Assembly: GCF_004118635.1 (NCBI RefSeq)
Contig: NZ_SDGU01000026.1
Coordinates: forward strand, 62,001-126,000
Origin: Chlorobaculum sp. 24CR
Lineage (GTDB): Bacteria > Bacteroidota > Chlorobiia > Chlorobiales > Chlorobiaceae
Direction: 5' to 3'
DNA: 64,000 nucleotides
A program made the translations under genes and the position numbers. Of the stretch, positions 47,612 through 57,333 are shown in pieces. Position 1 is the stretch's first letter, and the number at the start of each line of letters is the position of its first letter. The notes below the pieces were generated by a model. The model was not told the DNA's origin. It made no database searches and was given only the letters and a program-made list of their open reading frames with translations.

Positions 47612-48946
47612 ATGGCTACGCATAATGCTTTGAAAAAAAGAGATATACTTCATTATCAGCAGGAGCTTTTTTCAGCTAACAAGCGCGCTGTCGCGCCGAA
47701 AAAAAACAGTTTGGCAAACAAGCTCGATCAAAACGACAGGGCGTTTCATGATTGGTACCGGTTTGTTTTATCTTTTCCACCGCATCTGGTGCGAGACTAC
47801 ATTGCCCGCTTTTCTTTAACCCCTGGGCAAACCCTTCTCGATCCATTCTGCGGTACAGGCACAACGTTAGTCGAAGCAAAAAAACAGGGCATTCATACCA
47901 TTGGCATTGAAGCCAATCCTGTTGCGCATTTTGCAAGTTCTGTAAAAGTCAACTGGCAGGTTGATTCGGGCAAGTTTCTTGAACATGCGGAGATAATTGC
48001 CGAAAAAGCTGAGAGAAAAATAACCCGGCACAGCGGAGGGTTTTTACGACGATTACCGGAAGAAACGGAAAAACTGCTTTTAAAGGAGTCCATAAGCCCG
48101 ATCCCTTTACACAAATCTTTAATACTGCTTGACGAAATACGCGCTTGTTGCGAAGAGCCTTTTTCCAGCCATGAGATGATTGCCCTGTCGAAAGCGCTCG
48201 TTTTTTCGATAAGCAACTTGCATTTTGGCCCGGAGGTTGGCGTTCGCCGTGTAAAAAAACAGGACGCTTCCGTTATAGAATACTGGATGGAAGAAATAAG
48301 GGCGATAGCATCGGATATTAACAATCAGTCGCCATCCACGGCAATATCGGTTGTTTATAACGCCGATGCTCGTGAAATGGCTGGCGTATTGAAGCCGAAT
48401 AGCATTGACGCTGTTTTCACATCGCCACCCTATCCAAACGAAAAAGATTACACGCGCACAACCCGGTTGGAATCGGTTTTGCTTGGATATCTGAACAATA
48501 AAGATGATTTGCGCAGATTGAAAAAAGGTTTGCTTCGTTCCAATACCAGAAATGTTTACAAGGGCGATACCGATGACGCTTGGGTTTCCCATCATCAGGA
48601 AATTCAGTCGATTGCTAATACAATAGAAAACCGGCGCATAGAACTCAACAAAACTTCAGGTTTTGAGAAAATGTACGGGCGTGTAACGAAGCTCTATTTT
48701 GGTGGCATGGCTCGTCACTTCGCTGATCTGAGGCAATTCCTGAAACCGGGAGCCTCTTTGGGTTATGTGGTCGGCGACCAGGCATCTTACTTGCGGGTGA
48801 TGATTAAGACCGGAGAACTATTGGCTGAAATTGCTGAATCTTTAGGGTATGAAGTGGTGGGTATCGATCTGTTCCGTACCCGGTTTGCGACAGCCACTAA
48901 AAGAGATATGCGTGAGGAAGTTGTTATATTGAAATGGCCCGGATAG
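47612..48946 (+). CDS. DNA methyltransferase (N4-cytosine/N6-adenine type)
   Basis: 444 aa. Motif I LLDPFCGTGTTLVEAKKQG (SAM-binding) lies near residue 72; the catalytic motif IV TSPPYPNEKDYTR lies near residue 270. SPPY is commonest in N4-cytosine enzymes, and the order I before IV differs from the usual beta class. The C-terminal GYVVGDQASYLRVMIK and TRFATATKRDMREEVVIL resemble other small type II methyltransferases. Composition is slightly lower in GC than surrounding housekeeping genes. The endonuclease-like gene starts 20 nt later. Confidence 0.87.
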   Translation: MATHNALKKRDILHYQQELFSANKRAVAPKKNSLANKLDQNDRAFHDWYRFVLSFPPHLVRDYIARFSLTPGQTLLDPFCGTGTTLVEAKKQGIHTIGIEANPVAHFASSVKVNWQVDSGKFLEHAEIIAEKAERKITRHSGGFLRRLPEETEKLLLKESISPIPLHKSLILLDEIRACCEEPFSSHEMIALSKALVFSISNLHFGPEVGVRRVKKQDASVIEYWMEEIRAIASDINNQSPSTAISVVYNADAREMAGVLKPNSIDAVFTSPPYPNEKDYTRTTRLESVLLGYLNNKDDLRRLKKGLLRSNTRNVYKGDTDDAWVSHHQEIQSIANTIENRRIELNKTSGFEKMYGRVTKLYFGGMARHFADLRQFLKPGASLGYVVGDQASYLRVMIKTGELLAEIAESLGYEVVGIDLFRTRFATATKRDMREEVVILKWPG

Positions 48947-48966
48947 TCGTTAATCGGAGAACCTGA

Positions 48967-49764
48967 ATGGCAAAAAGCAATAACAGATACTCTGCAATCA
49001 TAGAAGATATTTTCAGAAAGAACTATCGAAAAGACGATACGGATGTTTCTTTTGAACGCGAAGATTTGGTCCGTTCCGCCAATAAATTAGGGATTGCGTT
49101 ACCAAAAAATCTTGGTGACATTATCTACAGTTTCAGGTATCGAGCTATGTTGCCGGAATCGATAACAAGGATTGCGCCCGAAGGACTCGAATGGGTTATT
49201 CGTCCGACAGGACAATCAAAATACAAGTTTTCACTGACGACGCTATCCCGAATAAGCCCCAACACTCTGCTGGTTGAAACCAAAATACCAGATGCTACTC
49301 CGGGGCTTATTGAAAAGTATGCATTTAATGACGAGCAAAGCCTGTTGGCAAAGCTTCGATACAACCGTCTTATAGATATATTTACAGGAATAACCTGTTA
49401 TTCACTGCAAAATCATCTTCGGACAACGGTTCCTGAAATTGGACAGGTTGAAACGGATGAGATATATGTCGGTATCGATAAGCATGGTGCACAATATGTT
49501 ATTCCGGTACAGGCGAAAGGAGGCTCTGACAAGTTAGGTATTGTCCAGATCGAGCAAGATTTTGCATTGTGTTCTGCAAAGTTTCCGATGCTTGTATGTC
49601 GCCCTGTTGCTGCTCAAATAATGGAGGATAACCTTTTGGCATTGTTTTCTTTTGAAATGGATGAAAAAGGGGTTTCGATCAGCAGGGAGAAGCATTACCG
49701 TTTGGTGTTGTCTGAGCAAACGACGGAAGAAGATGTGGTGAATTATCGCAAAAGAGTCTTGTGA
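48967..49764 (+). CDS. putative type II restriction endonuclease (PD-(D/E)xK-like)
   Basis: 265 aa, start supported by GGAG 8 nt upstream. No close family was recognised, but VETDEIYVGIDKHG followed by YVIPVQAKGG looks like a PD-(D/E)xK core with a Q-x-K variant: acidic residues, a short turn, a hydrophobic strand, then QAK. The N-terminal half (EREDLVRSANKLGI, DIIYSFRYR) looks like a DNA-binding or helical domain. Position directly behind a DNA methyltransferase makes an endonuclease the best guess; the call rests on context plus the motif. Confidence 0.65.
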   Translation: MAKSNNRYSAIIEDIFRKNYRKDDTDVSFEREDLVRSANKLGIALPKNLGDIIYSFRYRAMLPESITRIAPEGLEWVIRPTGQSKYKFSLTTLSRISPNTLLVETKIPDATPGLIEKYAFNDEQSLLAKLRYNRLIDIFTGITCYSLQNHLRTTVPEIGQVETDEIYVGIDKHGAQYVIPVQAKGGSDKLGIVQIEQDFALCSAKFPMLVCRPVAAQIMEDNLLALFSFEMDEKGVSISREKHYRLVLSEQTTEEDVVNYRKRVL

Positions 49765-49876
49765 GTACCATTTATCTGCTTTTTTGGAATTCACTTATCT
49801 CGAATCGCGCTCGAATGTGACTTCATAAAAATCGTAAATATCCCGTGACAGGGATCGGAAATAGAATTCAGCAGGC

Positions 49877-50401
49877 ATGGCATCGAGTTACCGGGAGACC
49901 GTCGTTGACGGGTACAATCTGATTCACAAGCTTGGCAAGGTCAGCGCCGATGCGCCGATGGCGGCTCTGCGCGAGTTGCTCGAAGCGGCGCTCGCGCGGT
50001 ACCGGCAGAAGTCGCGGCGGCATGTCATTCTGGTCTATGATGGCGGCAGAGGGCCGAAGCCGCTGACCACTGTCGGCGCTATCGATGTCACCTTCAGCGG
50101 CACCGTCAAGTCCGCCGACCGGTGGATTATCGATCACGTCCGTTCGCTCGGTGTGCGCGCTGCCATGACGCTCGTGGTCAGTTCCGACCGGGAGATTCAG
50201 CGGCATTCGACGGCGTATGGCGCCAGGTGCATCGATTCGGAAACCTTTATCGACGAGCTTGCGGCGATGGGCATCGCCATCGATGAGCGCGGGCGGCGGA
50301 CAGGACAACCGCGCGGATCGGGGATGAACAAGAACGCTTCGGGGCCGCTCTCCGACAAGGAGGTCGATTACTGGCTCCGGCTCTTCGCCAGAAAACGCTG
50401 A
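49877..50401 (+). CDS. NYN-domain (YacP/Rae1-like) putative ribonuclease
   Basis: 174 aa. VVDGYNLIHKLGK gives the N-terminal Asp of the NYN/PIN-like fold; HVILVYDGGRGPKP and TLVVSSDREIQRHSTAYGARCI give the further acidic residues and the DUF901 pattern. Relatives include Bacillus Rae1, a ribosome-dependent mRNA endonuclease. The linker PLSDKEVDYWLRLF is also family-like. Confidence 0.83.
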   Translation: MASSYRETVVDGYNLIHKLGKVSADAPMAALRELLEAALARYRQKSRRHVILVYDGGRGPKPLTTVGAIDVTFSGTVKSADRWIIDHVRSLGVRAAMTLVVSSDREIQRHSTAYGARCIDSETFIDELAAMGIAIDERGRRTGQPRGSGMNKNASGPLSDKEVDYWLRLFARKR

Positions 50402-50491
50402 TGGCGATAATCTGCGTCTGTTTCTTGAGACAATTTGTTATAATACGGGGTTAATCGTTTTACCGACCCCCTTTAACCGACGATCGTTATC

Positions 50492-50818
50492 ATGTCCGAA
50501 GGCCGTGCAATGAACCATGAACCCTGGCGGGAGCTTGAAGAGTGGAGAGGAAAAATCGATGAGATCGACCGGCAGGTAGCCGCCCTCCTGTGCCAGCGTT
50601 TGCAGTTTGCCGGAAATATCAGCGCCGTAAAATCGAGGATGGGCGAGACCGTGCTTCAGCCGGAGCGCGAGAAAGAGGTGTTCATCAACGTTCTCGGTCA
50701 TGCCGATTCACCCGCGATGAGCCAGGCGCTCGAAAGGATCTACCACTCCATTCTCAATGAATCGCGCCTCTTTCAGCAGGAGTGCAAGGATGGTCAACAG
50801 AACCACTCCTCCCGATAA
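50492..50818 (+). CDS. aroQ: chorismate mutase (AroQ type)
   Basis: 108 aa; ATG 50510, with AAGG upstream, is an alternative start. WRGKIDEIDRQVAALLCQRLQFAGNI, then KSRMGETVLQPEREKEV and AMSQALERIYHSILNESRLFQ match the all-helical AroQ fold, with the Arg, Lys and Glu active-site residues in their usual helices. It converts chorismate to prephenate for Phe/Tyr. Stand-alone, not fused to prephenate dehydratase. Its end overlaps mltG by 29 nt. Confidence 0.9.
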   Translation: MSEGRAMNHEPWRELEEWRGKIDEIDRQVAALLCQRLQFAGNISAVKSRMGETVLQPEREKEVFINVLGHADSPAMSQALERIYHSILNESRLFQQECKDGQQNHSSR

Positions 50819-51878
50819 TTCGCAAAACCCGATGCCTTCCCGGAAATCCCCCGTCCGTTCAGCCGCACTGAGGGTTACGCTGCTGGCGGTTGTGAGCGCT
50901 GTCGCCCTTCTCCTGTTCGCGCCTGGCATCAACTCCATATCGCCGAAGGGTGGGCCGACAAGAATTACTGTCTATCGGGGCGAGGGATTCCGCCGGATCG
51001 TCGAAACGCTGCACGAGGCCGGTGTGATTCGCTACCGATGGCCGCTGATTGCCGCCGGGGCGCTGATTCCGCCGCTGCACAAGATCAAGCCGGGCCGGTA
51101 CGCCATTGCCGGAAACCACTCCACCTTCGGCCTGCTCTGGTATCTCCATTCACGCCCGCAGGACGAGGTGCGCGTTATGATTCCGAACGGCGTCGAAGAG
51201 AGCAGAATCGCCCGTATCATTGCCGCCAATCTCGACATTGATTCGACCGCCTTCATGCAGGCCTCGCGCGATCCCCGGCTGCTCGCCTCGCTCGGTATCG
51301 AAGGCGGGAGCACCGAGGGCTATCTCTTTCCCGGCACCTACAACTTCGCCTGGGCCAGCACGCCGAAGGAGGTGGTCGCTTTTCTCACGGGCCGCTTCCG
51401 CGCATTTTACACCGACAGCCTCAAGCAGGCGGCAGCGCGCGCGGGCTTCGACGAAACCCGCCTGCTCACGCTCGCCTCGATCGTGGAGGCCGAGACGCCG
51501 GTCGATGAGGAAAAGCCGGTCATCGCCAGCGTCTATCTGAACCGGCTGAAAAAAAACATGCGCTTGCAGGCCGACCCCACGGTGCAATACGCCATTCCTG
51601 GCCAGAGCCGACCGCTCTATTACAAAGACCTCGCTATCGACTCGCCCTACAATACCTACCGCCACGCGGGGCTGCCGCCCGGCCCGATCTGCAACCCCGG
51701 AGTGGCGTCGATTCGCGCGGTGCTGAATCCGGCGAACACCGGGTATCTCTACTTCGTCGCAACTGGCCGGGGAGGTCACGCTTTCGCCGAAACGCTTGCC
51801 GAACATGGTCGCAACATCCAGCGTTACCGGGCCGCCAGAAAAGAGGCGCAACAGAGCGCGAGCGACAGCAAGCCGTGA
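50790..51878 (+). CDS. mltG: endolytic murein transglycosylase
   Basis: 362 aa from ATG 50790, behind AGGAG within the aroQ gene; an earlier ATG at 50757 lacks a site. One N-terminal membrane helix, a LysM-like region (ITVYRGEGFRRIVETLHEAG) and the YceG domain: EGYLFPGTYNF, LASIVEAETPVDEEKPVIASVYLNRL (catalytic Glu) and LQADPTVQYA. SPYNTYRHAGLPPGPICNPG is the YceG hallmark. It cleaves nascent glycan and sets strand length. Confidence 0.95.
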   Translation: MVNRTTPPDNSQNPMPSRKSPVRSAALRVTLLAVVSAVALLLFAPGINSISPKGGPTRITVYRGEGFRRIVETLHEAGVIRYRWPLIAAGALIPPLHKIKPGRYAIAGNHSTFGLLWYLHSRPQDEVRVMIPNGVEESRIARIIAANLDIDSTAFMQASRDPRLLASLGIEGGSTEGYLFPGTYNFAWASTPKEVVAFLTGRFRAFYTDSLKQAAARAGFDETRLLTLASIVEAETPVDEEKPVIASVYLNRLKKNMRLQADPTVQYAIPGQSRPLYYKDLAIDSPYNTYRHAGLPPGPICNPGVASIRAVLNPANTGYLYFVATGRGGHAFAETLAEHGRNIQRYRAARKEAQQSASDSKP

Positions 51879-51969
51879 TGAATCGCTCCGGGTATGTCGC
51901 GGATGCCGGAGATTATGTATATTCACCCAAGTCAAATGCCTTTAAATTTATCAACCAACTCACAGGGAC

Positions 51970-53163
51970 ATGCAGAAAAAGACATTGTCTGACATATCGT
52001 CACAGGGAAAACGGGTCTTGATGCGAGTCGATTTCAACGTGCCGCTCGATCAGGACAGAAACATCACCGACGAGAAAAGGATCGTCGAGGCGTTGCCATC
52101 GATCCGCAAAGTCATCGACAATGGCGGCAGGCTGATTCTGATGTCGCACCTCGGCAGGCCGAAAGGCAAGGTCAATCCGGCATTCTCCCTTGCCCCGGCG
52201 GCAAAGCGTCTTTCCGAGCTGATCGACTGCCCCGTGACGATGGCCGGCGACTGCATCGGTACCGAGGTGATGCAGCAGGTGCTCGCCCTGCAGGACGGCG
52301 AGGTGCTCATGCTTGAAAACCTCCGCTTCCATTCCGAGGAGGAGGCCAACGATGCCGATTTCGCCAGGGAGCTGGCTTCGCTGGGCGAAATCTACGTCAA
52401 TGACGCATTCGGCACGGCGCACCGCGCCCACGCCTCGACCGAGGGCATCACCCACTTCATGCAGACTGCCGTGGCGGGCTACCTCATCGAAAAGGAGCTG
52501 CGCTACCTCGGCACGGCGCTCAACGATGCGCAGCGGCCGTTCGTGGCCATTCTCGGCGGCGCGAAGATTTCCGGCAAGATCGACGTGCTCGAAAATCTTT
52601 TCGAGAAGGTCGATACCGTGCTGGTGGGCGGCGCGATGGTCTTCACTTTCTTCAAGGCACAGGGCCTCGACGTCGGCAACTCGCTGGTCGAGGAGAACAA
52701 GCTCGAACTGGCGCTCTCCCTGCTCGAAAAGGCAAAAGAGAAGAACGTGCGCCTGCTCTTGCCGGAGGATGTGGTCGTGGCCGGAGAAATTTCTGCTGAC
52801 GCGCCTTCGCGGATTGAGCCGGTATCGGCCATCTCCGCAGGCATGATAGGCCTCGACATCGGCCCGGCCACCATTGAGACCTACGCCAGAGAGATCACCG
52901 GCGCCAAAACCGTGCTCTGGAACGGCCCGATGGGCGTGTTCGAAATCGACCAGTTCGCCAAAGGCACCTTCGCCGTCGCCCAGGCGCTTGCCGACGCGAC
53001 GGCAAACGGCGCGGTCACCATCATCGGCGGCGGCGACTCGGCGGCGGCCATCGCCAAAGCGGGCCTGTCCGACAAGGTGACGCACGTCTCGACCGGAGGC
53101 GGCGCGAGCCTCGAATTCCTCGAAGGCAAGGAGCTGCCCGGCATTGCAGCATTGAACGATTAA
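51970..53163 (+). CDS. pgk: phosphoglycerate kinase
   Basis: 397 aa. [49 protein letters not shown]-type [12 protein letters not shown], and [19 protein letters not shown], then [19 protein letters not shown] are the PGK signatures. Interconverts 1,3-bisphosphoglycerate and 3-phosphoglycerate. Length and all conserved blocks are normal. Confidence 0.97.
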   Translation: MQKKTLSDISSQGKRVLMRVDFNVPLDQDRNITDEKRIVEALPSIRKVIDNGGRLILMSHLGRPKGKVNPAFSLAPAAKRLSELIDCPVTMAGDCIGTEVMQQVLALQDGEVLMLENLRFHSEEEANDADFARELASLGEIYVNDAFGTAHRAHASTEGITHFMQTAVAGYLIEKELRYLGTALNDAQRPFVAILGGAKISGKIDVLENLFEKVDTVLVGGAMVFTFFKAQGLDVGNSLVEENKLELALSLLEKAKEKNVRLLLPEDVVVAGEISADAPSRIEPVSAISAGMIGLDIGPATIETYAREITGAKTVLWNGPMGVFEIDQFAKGTFAVAQALADATANGAVTIIGGGDSAAAIAKAGLSDKVTHVSTGGGASLEFLEGKELPGIAALND

Positions 53164-53230
53164 CGACCGTCGTTCATTCACTATCCCGAAACGCGGCAAC
53201 GGCTCTGCCAATCACTGTAAACGATACTGA

Positions 53231-54058
53231 ATGACCCGATACGACCAGCCATACTCGCCCGGCGGCTTTCAGGTAATGCCGCCGGCCATCAAGGCGATCA
53301 TCGTCACCAATGTGATCGTGTTCCTCTTCCAGAATAGCGTGTTCGGCCCCGCCCTGACCACCTACGGCGCACTCTGGCCGATAGGCTCGAACAATTCCGC
53401 AGGGTACTCTTTTCACATCTGGCAGCCCGTCACCTATCTCTTTCTGCACGGCGGTTTCGCGCACATTTTTTTCAACATGTTCGCCCTCTGGATGTTCGGC
53501 GTTGAAATTGAAAACTACTGGGGCACCAAAAACTTTGTCACCTTTTACTTTACCTGCGGCATTGGCGCGGCGCTTATCAATCTTATCGCGACGTCGGGAA
53601 GTCCCTATCCGACCATAGGCGCATCCGGGGCCATTTTCGGCGTACTGCTCGCCTTCGCCATGATGTTTCCCGACCGCTACATCTACCTTTACTTTCTCCT
53701 TCCGGTCAAGACCAAGTACTTCGTGGCCGGTTATGCCCTGATCGAATTTTTCTCGGGTCTCGGCAACAGAACGATGGGCAGCGGCAGCGATATCGCCCAT
53801 TTCGCGCATCTCGGCGGTATGCTTGTGGGCTTCATCTACATCATGATCCGACGCAACGACGGGTCGATCACCCGGATGCTCCGGAAGCTCTCTTTACCGA
53901 AAAAACCGAAAGGGCCGGTTCTCTGGCAGGGCGGCGGCAAGGATGACGAGGTTCCGGAGGCCGAGATCGACCGGATTCTCGACAAGATTTCGAGCAGGGG
54001 CTACGACTCCCTGACGGCGGAGGAAAAACGCACCTTACTCAAGGCGGGCAAGCGCTGA
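53231..54058 (+). CDS. rhomboid-family intramembrane serine protease
   Basis: 275 aa with six membrane helices. LFLHGGFAHIFFNMFALWMFG (HG and HxxxN motif), TIGASGAIFGVLLAFA (catalytic Ser in GASG) and DIAHFAHLGGMLVGFI (catalytic His) give the rhomboid dyad. The C-terminal 60 residues are soluble, charged and end in RILDKISSRGYDSLTAEEKRTL, a tail common in Bacteroidota/Chlorobiota rhomboids. It is followed 40 nt later by the DUF1232 gene. Confidence 0.93.
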   Translation: MTRYDQPYSPGGFQVMPPAIKAIIVTNVIVFLFQNSVFGPALTTYGALWPIGSNNSAGYSFHIWQPVTYLFLHGGFAHIFFNMFALWMFGVEIENYWGTKNFVTFYFTCGIGAALINLIATSGSPYPTIGASGAIFGVLLAFAMMFPDRYIYLYFLLPVKTKYFVAGYALIEFFSGLGNRTMGSGSDIAHFAHLGGMLVGFIYIMIRRNDGSITRMLRKLSLPKKPKGPVLWQGGGKDDEVPEAEIDRILDKISSRGYDSLTAEEKRTLLKAGKR

Positions 54059-54098
54059 ACCTCCGGCGGCGCGACCCTGCGATACGCACCACTCCGGC

Positions 54099-54575
54099 AT
54101 GAAAAGCAAAAAGGAAGGCCGCATTTTCGAGCGCGCCCGCAAGGCTGCCGAAGAGACCTTGCGCGACCCTGAAAAGATCAGGAATGTCATCGACACCGCG
54201 CTGCACATGGTCGGCAGCGCAAGCACCTCATCGCCATTCGGCGAGTTGACCGACAAGTTTCAGGTGCTCGTCCGGCTTGTCCGCGCCTACGTCAACCGCC
54301 AGTACCGGATTGTGCCGTGGCAGACGGTGATTCTGGCCGTCGCGGCGCTCATCTACTTCGTCAATCCGCTCGACGCGATTGCCGACTTCCTGCCTCTGGT
54401 CGGTTTTTTCGATGACGCCGCCGTGTTCACCGCCGTGCTCGCCTCGATCAACCACGACCTCAACGAATTCCTCGAATGGGAAAAAATGACCGCTCAAAAC
54501 ACGGGAGAACCGATGCCAAAAGTGATCGATGCCGATTTTGAGGAGGTCAAGGAGGCGGCGGTTGATAATGGATAA
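54099..54575 (+). CDS. YkvA-family (DUF1232) membrane protein
   Basis: 158 aa. The signature YFVNPLDAIADFLPLVGFFDDAAVF is the DUF1232 motif, between two hydrophobic segments. N- and C-terminal parts are charged. Function of the family is unknown. Plus-strand neighbours suggest a short operon with the rhomboid gene. Confidence 0.88.
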   Translation: MKSKKEGRIFERARKAAEETLRDPEKIRNVIDTALHMVGSASTSSPFGELTDKFQVLVRLVRAYVNRQYRIVPWQTVILAVAALIYFVNPLDAIADFLPLVGFFDDAAVFTAVLASINHDLNEFLEWEKMTAQNTGEPMPKVIDADFEEVKEAAVDNG

Positions 54576-54600
54576 TAGATAATGGATAACGGTGGAGAAA
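54560..54600 (+). repeat. short direct repeats ATAATGGATAAT
   Basis: GTTGATAATGGATAATAGATAATGGATAACGG at the end of and just after the DUF1232 gene. Simple repeat, possibly from slippage. The last codons of that gene lie in it. Confidence 0.5.
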
Positions 54601-54676
54601 TGACCGGCTGCCATGTTTGTCGGTGCTTGTCGTTGTCTGTCCGTGTCAGTCCACTTCGTCCACTTCCGCCAAACCC

Positions 54677-55195
54677 ATGCAGCAAACTGTTCAAATTCAA
54701 GCGCTAAAAGCGGACATCACCACGCTGAAGGTCGATGTTATTGTCAATGCGGCGAACTCCTCGCTGCTTGGCGGCGGAGGCGTTGACGGGGCGATTCACC
54801 GGGCGGCGGGGCCGGAGCTGCTCGAAGCGTGTCGCCAGCTCGGCGGCTGCCCGACCGGCGAGGCGCGCCTCACCAAGGGCTTCCGGTTGCCTGCCAAGTA
54901 TGTCATCCACACCGTCGGCCCGGTCTGGCGCGGCGGCAGCCAGGGCGAAGCCGCGCTGCTCGCCTCCTGCTACCGCAACTCGCTGAAGCTCGCCGACGAG
55001 CGCCACTGCCGCTCCATCGCCGTCCCCTCCATCAGCACCGGCGCCTACGGCTACCCGGTCGAACAGGCCGCCGCCATCGCCACGCAAACCGTGCGCGAAG
55101 CGCTCGCGGATGCAAGCGGCATCGACGAGGTGCTCTTCTGCTGCTTCTCGGATTATGATCTGGAGGTGTACCAGAAGGCGCTGGCGAGGGGATAA
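54677..55195 (+). CDS. macrodomain O-acetyl-ADP-ribose deacetylase
   Basis: 172 aa from ATG 54677. [44 protein letters not shown] and [18 protein letters not shown] are the complete macrodomain (MacroD/YmdB) pattern, including the Asn and Asp residues of the ADP-ribose pocket. It removes ADP-ribose or O-acetyl groups from proteins or metabolites. Confidence 0.95.
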   Translation: MQQTVQIQALKADITTLKVDVIVNAANSSLLGGGGVDGAIHRAAGPELLEACRQLGGCPTGEARLTKGFRLPAKYVIHTVGPVWRGGSQGEAALLASCYRNSLKLADERHCRSIAVPSISTGAYGYPVEQAAAIATQTVREALADASGIDEVLFCCFSDYDLEVYQKALARG

Positions 55196-55218
55196 TTGAT
55201 GAAGAGATAAACCGAAGA

Positions 55219-55361
55219 GATTGGGCTAAAGCCCTTTTTATTTTGATTGATACGCATACCCCGGGTTGAAAGCCGGGGCAATTGAATGCAGATTTCTTTT
55301 GTTGCCCCGGACTTCAGTCAAGGGTACGTCGTCCTGAAAAAACTCCGGGCGTCAGCCCAAC
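55219..55361. repeat. cluster of dispersed hairpin repeats
   Basis: GATTGGGCTAAAGCCC, CCCCGGGTTGAAAGCCGGGG, GCCCCGGACTTCAGTCAAGGG (degenerate) and CTCCGGGCGTCAGCCCAAC. Same modules as at 26767. Confidence 0.75.
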
Positions 55362-55435
55362 ATCTTCTATCAGCAAAGCTGCCTGCAATCACCAACAGCT
55401 TATCAACCATCCGAAATGCGGTGCGTTAATCTCCC

Positions 55436-55474
55436 CGGTAGGGGCAGACCTGCGTGCCTGCCCGTTTCCGCCAA
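55436..55474. repeat. second-type dispersed repeat
   Basis: GTAGGGGCAGACCTGCGTGCCTGCCCGTTTC, related to 28627-28655 and 63303-63327. Confidence 0.6.
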
Positions 55475-55620
55475 TGCCATAGCACCTGAAAAAGGGCGGG
55501 CGTGAAACCCGCGCCAACCGCAGGAGCCGTTCGATTTCGGGGGCAAAGAGCGTCCGGTGGTGAAACGGGCAAGCCCCCGGCACTGAACCCGTCGCGCTTC
55601 GACCGAAGCCACCCCTTGCG

Positions 55621-56718
55621 CTACCTGACCTTCAGTTCACGCACCGGATAGAGCCGTCCTTCGTCGCCGTCGATCATCTGCTCCCTGACCTTTGCGAAAT
55701 CGATCTTTTTCAGGTCGATCATCCGCACCTCGCGGTTGCGCATGGTCGTGAAGTAGTAGCGGACATTGTTGAGGTCGGAAATCGAGGTGATCTGCGTGGC
55801 GCTCTCGATGTCGCCGGCGGTCGCTTTGGCGGGCGTCACCGCGCCGACCGGAATGTCGAAGCTGTCGAGAATCCGGAACGCCTCGAACACCGCCGTGCGG
55901 GCATCGGCAAGCGGCCTCGACGATGCGGTCAGGGCGGCGGCCCGCACGAAGCGCGATGGCGGCGTGAAGTCACCCGGCAGGCCGATCATACCGGAACCCG
56001 CGCCCAGCGGGCCAAGCTCCAGCTTGCCAATCGTCAGCGGCGCGCGCGGCCCGGAGGTCAGGTAGAGGTAGTTGCGCAGGTTGGTCAGGTGCCAGTCGTA
56101 ACCCGGCGAGTTGGTGATGACGCCGAGAAAAGCATCATAAACGTTGAGCTTGCTGTTCTCGACCATTTCGATGACGATAGCCTTGCCGGTCGGGTCGGCC
56201 ACCTTCCAGTGGAACGGCAGCGGCACGCCGTGGAACTTCGGATCATCGACATTGAGCACGAGAACCGAGTTCAGCCTGGCGCGAACCTCGTCAACCGTGC
56301 CGAACGACGAGAGCATCCACTGCATGAAATCCCCGACGCTGAGGGTCTCCGCCGCTTTCGCGCTGTCATACGGCATGTAGCTGGCGAAGCCGGGGAAGTA
56401 GTACATCCCGACCGATAGGCCCCGCTCGTTCAGCCCGTCCGGGCCGTACGGCTGACCATACGCCTACATCGAAACGAAGCCGTATCGCCCTGTCCATTTC
56501 ATGCCGTTGTGCCCGTCGGGAGTCTGGGCGATGTAACTTTTGTCGCGTGGAAAAATAGCGAGGCGATGGTGCCCGGAATCGTCCAGCGACCACTCGACCG
56601 TACGCCCGACAATGGCCGCGCCATCGGTGGATTTGAGCGAGATTCCGGTACAGGCGCGCGACGACGCGCCCGGCGCAAACAGAACAAGCGCTGCGAAAAG
56701 GGCAAGCAGACGTTTCAT
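55621..56718 (-). pseudogene. linear amide C-N hydrolase (choloylglycine/penicillin V acylase family), interrupted by an in-frame TAG
   Basis: From ATG 56718: signal peptide, then SRACTGISLK, where the Cys would be the N-terminal nucleophile after cleavage. TDGAAIVGRTVEWSLDD and KWTGRYGFVSM follow; then a TAG codon at 56466-56464, and without frame change [49 protein letters not shown] and later family-like text to 55621. One base substitution would restore a 365-codon gene. The family cleaves bile-salt or penicillin V type amides, or acyl-homoserine lactones. Nonsense mutation is the simplest reading; suppression of TAG cannot be excluded. Confidence 0.85.
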
Positions 56719-56822
56719 GGCTGTTTTGAGATGAGGGGTTAAAGAACCCGGAGTGATCGCCTCCATACATCCAGGCAATCAACAGAGGTCAGGTATTTGG
56801 TGAATTTATGGAATATCACGGC

Positions 56823-56850
56823 AAAAAAATCCCCCGGTTCAAACGGGGGA
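56823..56850 (-). terminator. intrinsic terminator for the small secreted-protein gene
   Basis: On the minus strand CCCCCGTTTGAACCGGGGG then ATTTTTTTG. It lies about 40 nt beyond the stop at 56888. Confidence 0.85.
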
Positions 56851-56887
56851 CTGAATTAACCTATTGTATGACCAGGCAATACGCCGC

Positions 56888-57145
56888 TCACTTCGGAGCA
56901 TTCGGCCCATTGGGCGAGTCCAGACCACTGCCGTCAGGAATGCCGTCGCCCGATTGAGGCGCGGAGCCGAAAGCGCCGCTTGGGTCGGAAGCCGGCTCTC
57001 CGGGTGGATCGTCAGCCGTAGCGCCGATCGTCACCACCTCGCCAGTAAAGGGATTCGGAATCTTCAGTCCTCCTCCGGCCACGGCCTGCGACGCTCCGGC
57101 AACGACAAACAGCATTGCCATGCCAATGGCAAAAATTCGTTTCAT
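56888..57145 (-). CDS. small secreted protein, Gly/Pro/Asp-rich
   Basis: 85 aa from ATG 57145 with a GAGGA site upstream. A clear signal peptide (MKRIFAIGMAMLFVV...SQAVAG) is followed by a 60-residue acidic tail with PNPFTG, DDPPGE, DGIPDGSG and NGPNAPK. It has no Cys, no repeats of fixed length and no recognisable family. A strong terminator follows, supporting a real transcript. Function unknown. Confidence 0.7.
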   Translation of the reverse strand: MKRIFAIGMAMLFVVAGASQAVAGGGLKIPNPFTGEVVTIGATADDPPGEPASDPSGAFGSAPQSGDGIPDGSGLDSPNGPNAPK

Positions 57146-57333
57146 GGCATCCTCCTTGTTTTGAGTTGCATAAAACAGTGTTTCCTGCATCCGGTTATCA
57201 TCAACGTTCCTGCCAGCGAAACAATGCTATTCGTAAGTTATAAAACTATCGTTTTATACGGCATATCCGCGGAAGTAAAAACGCCGACAACATTCCGAGC
57301 AAAACCAGGTACTGCTTCCCGACATCAATATCG

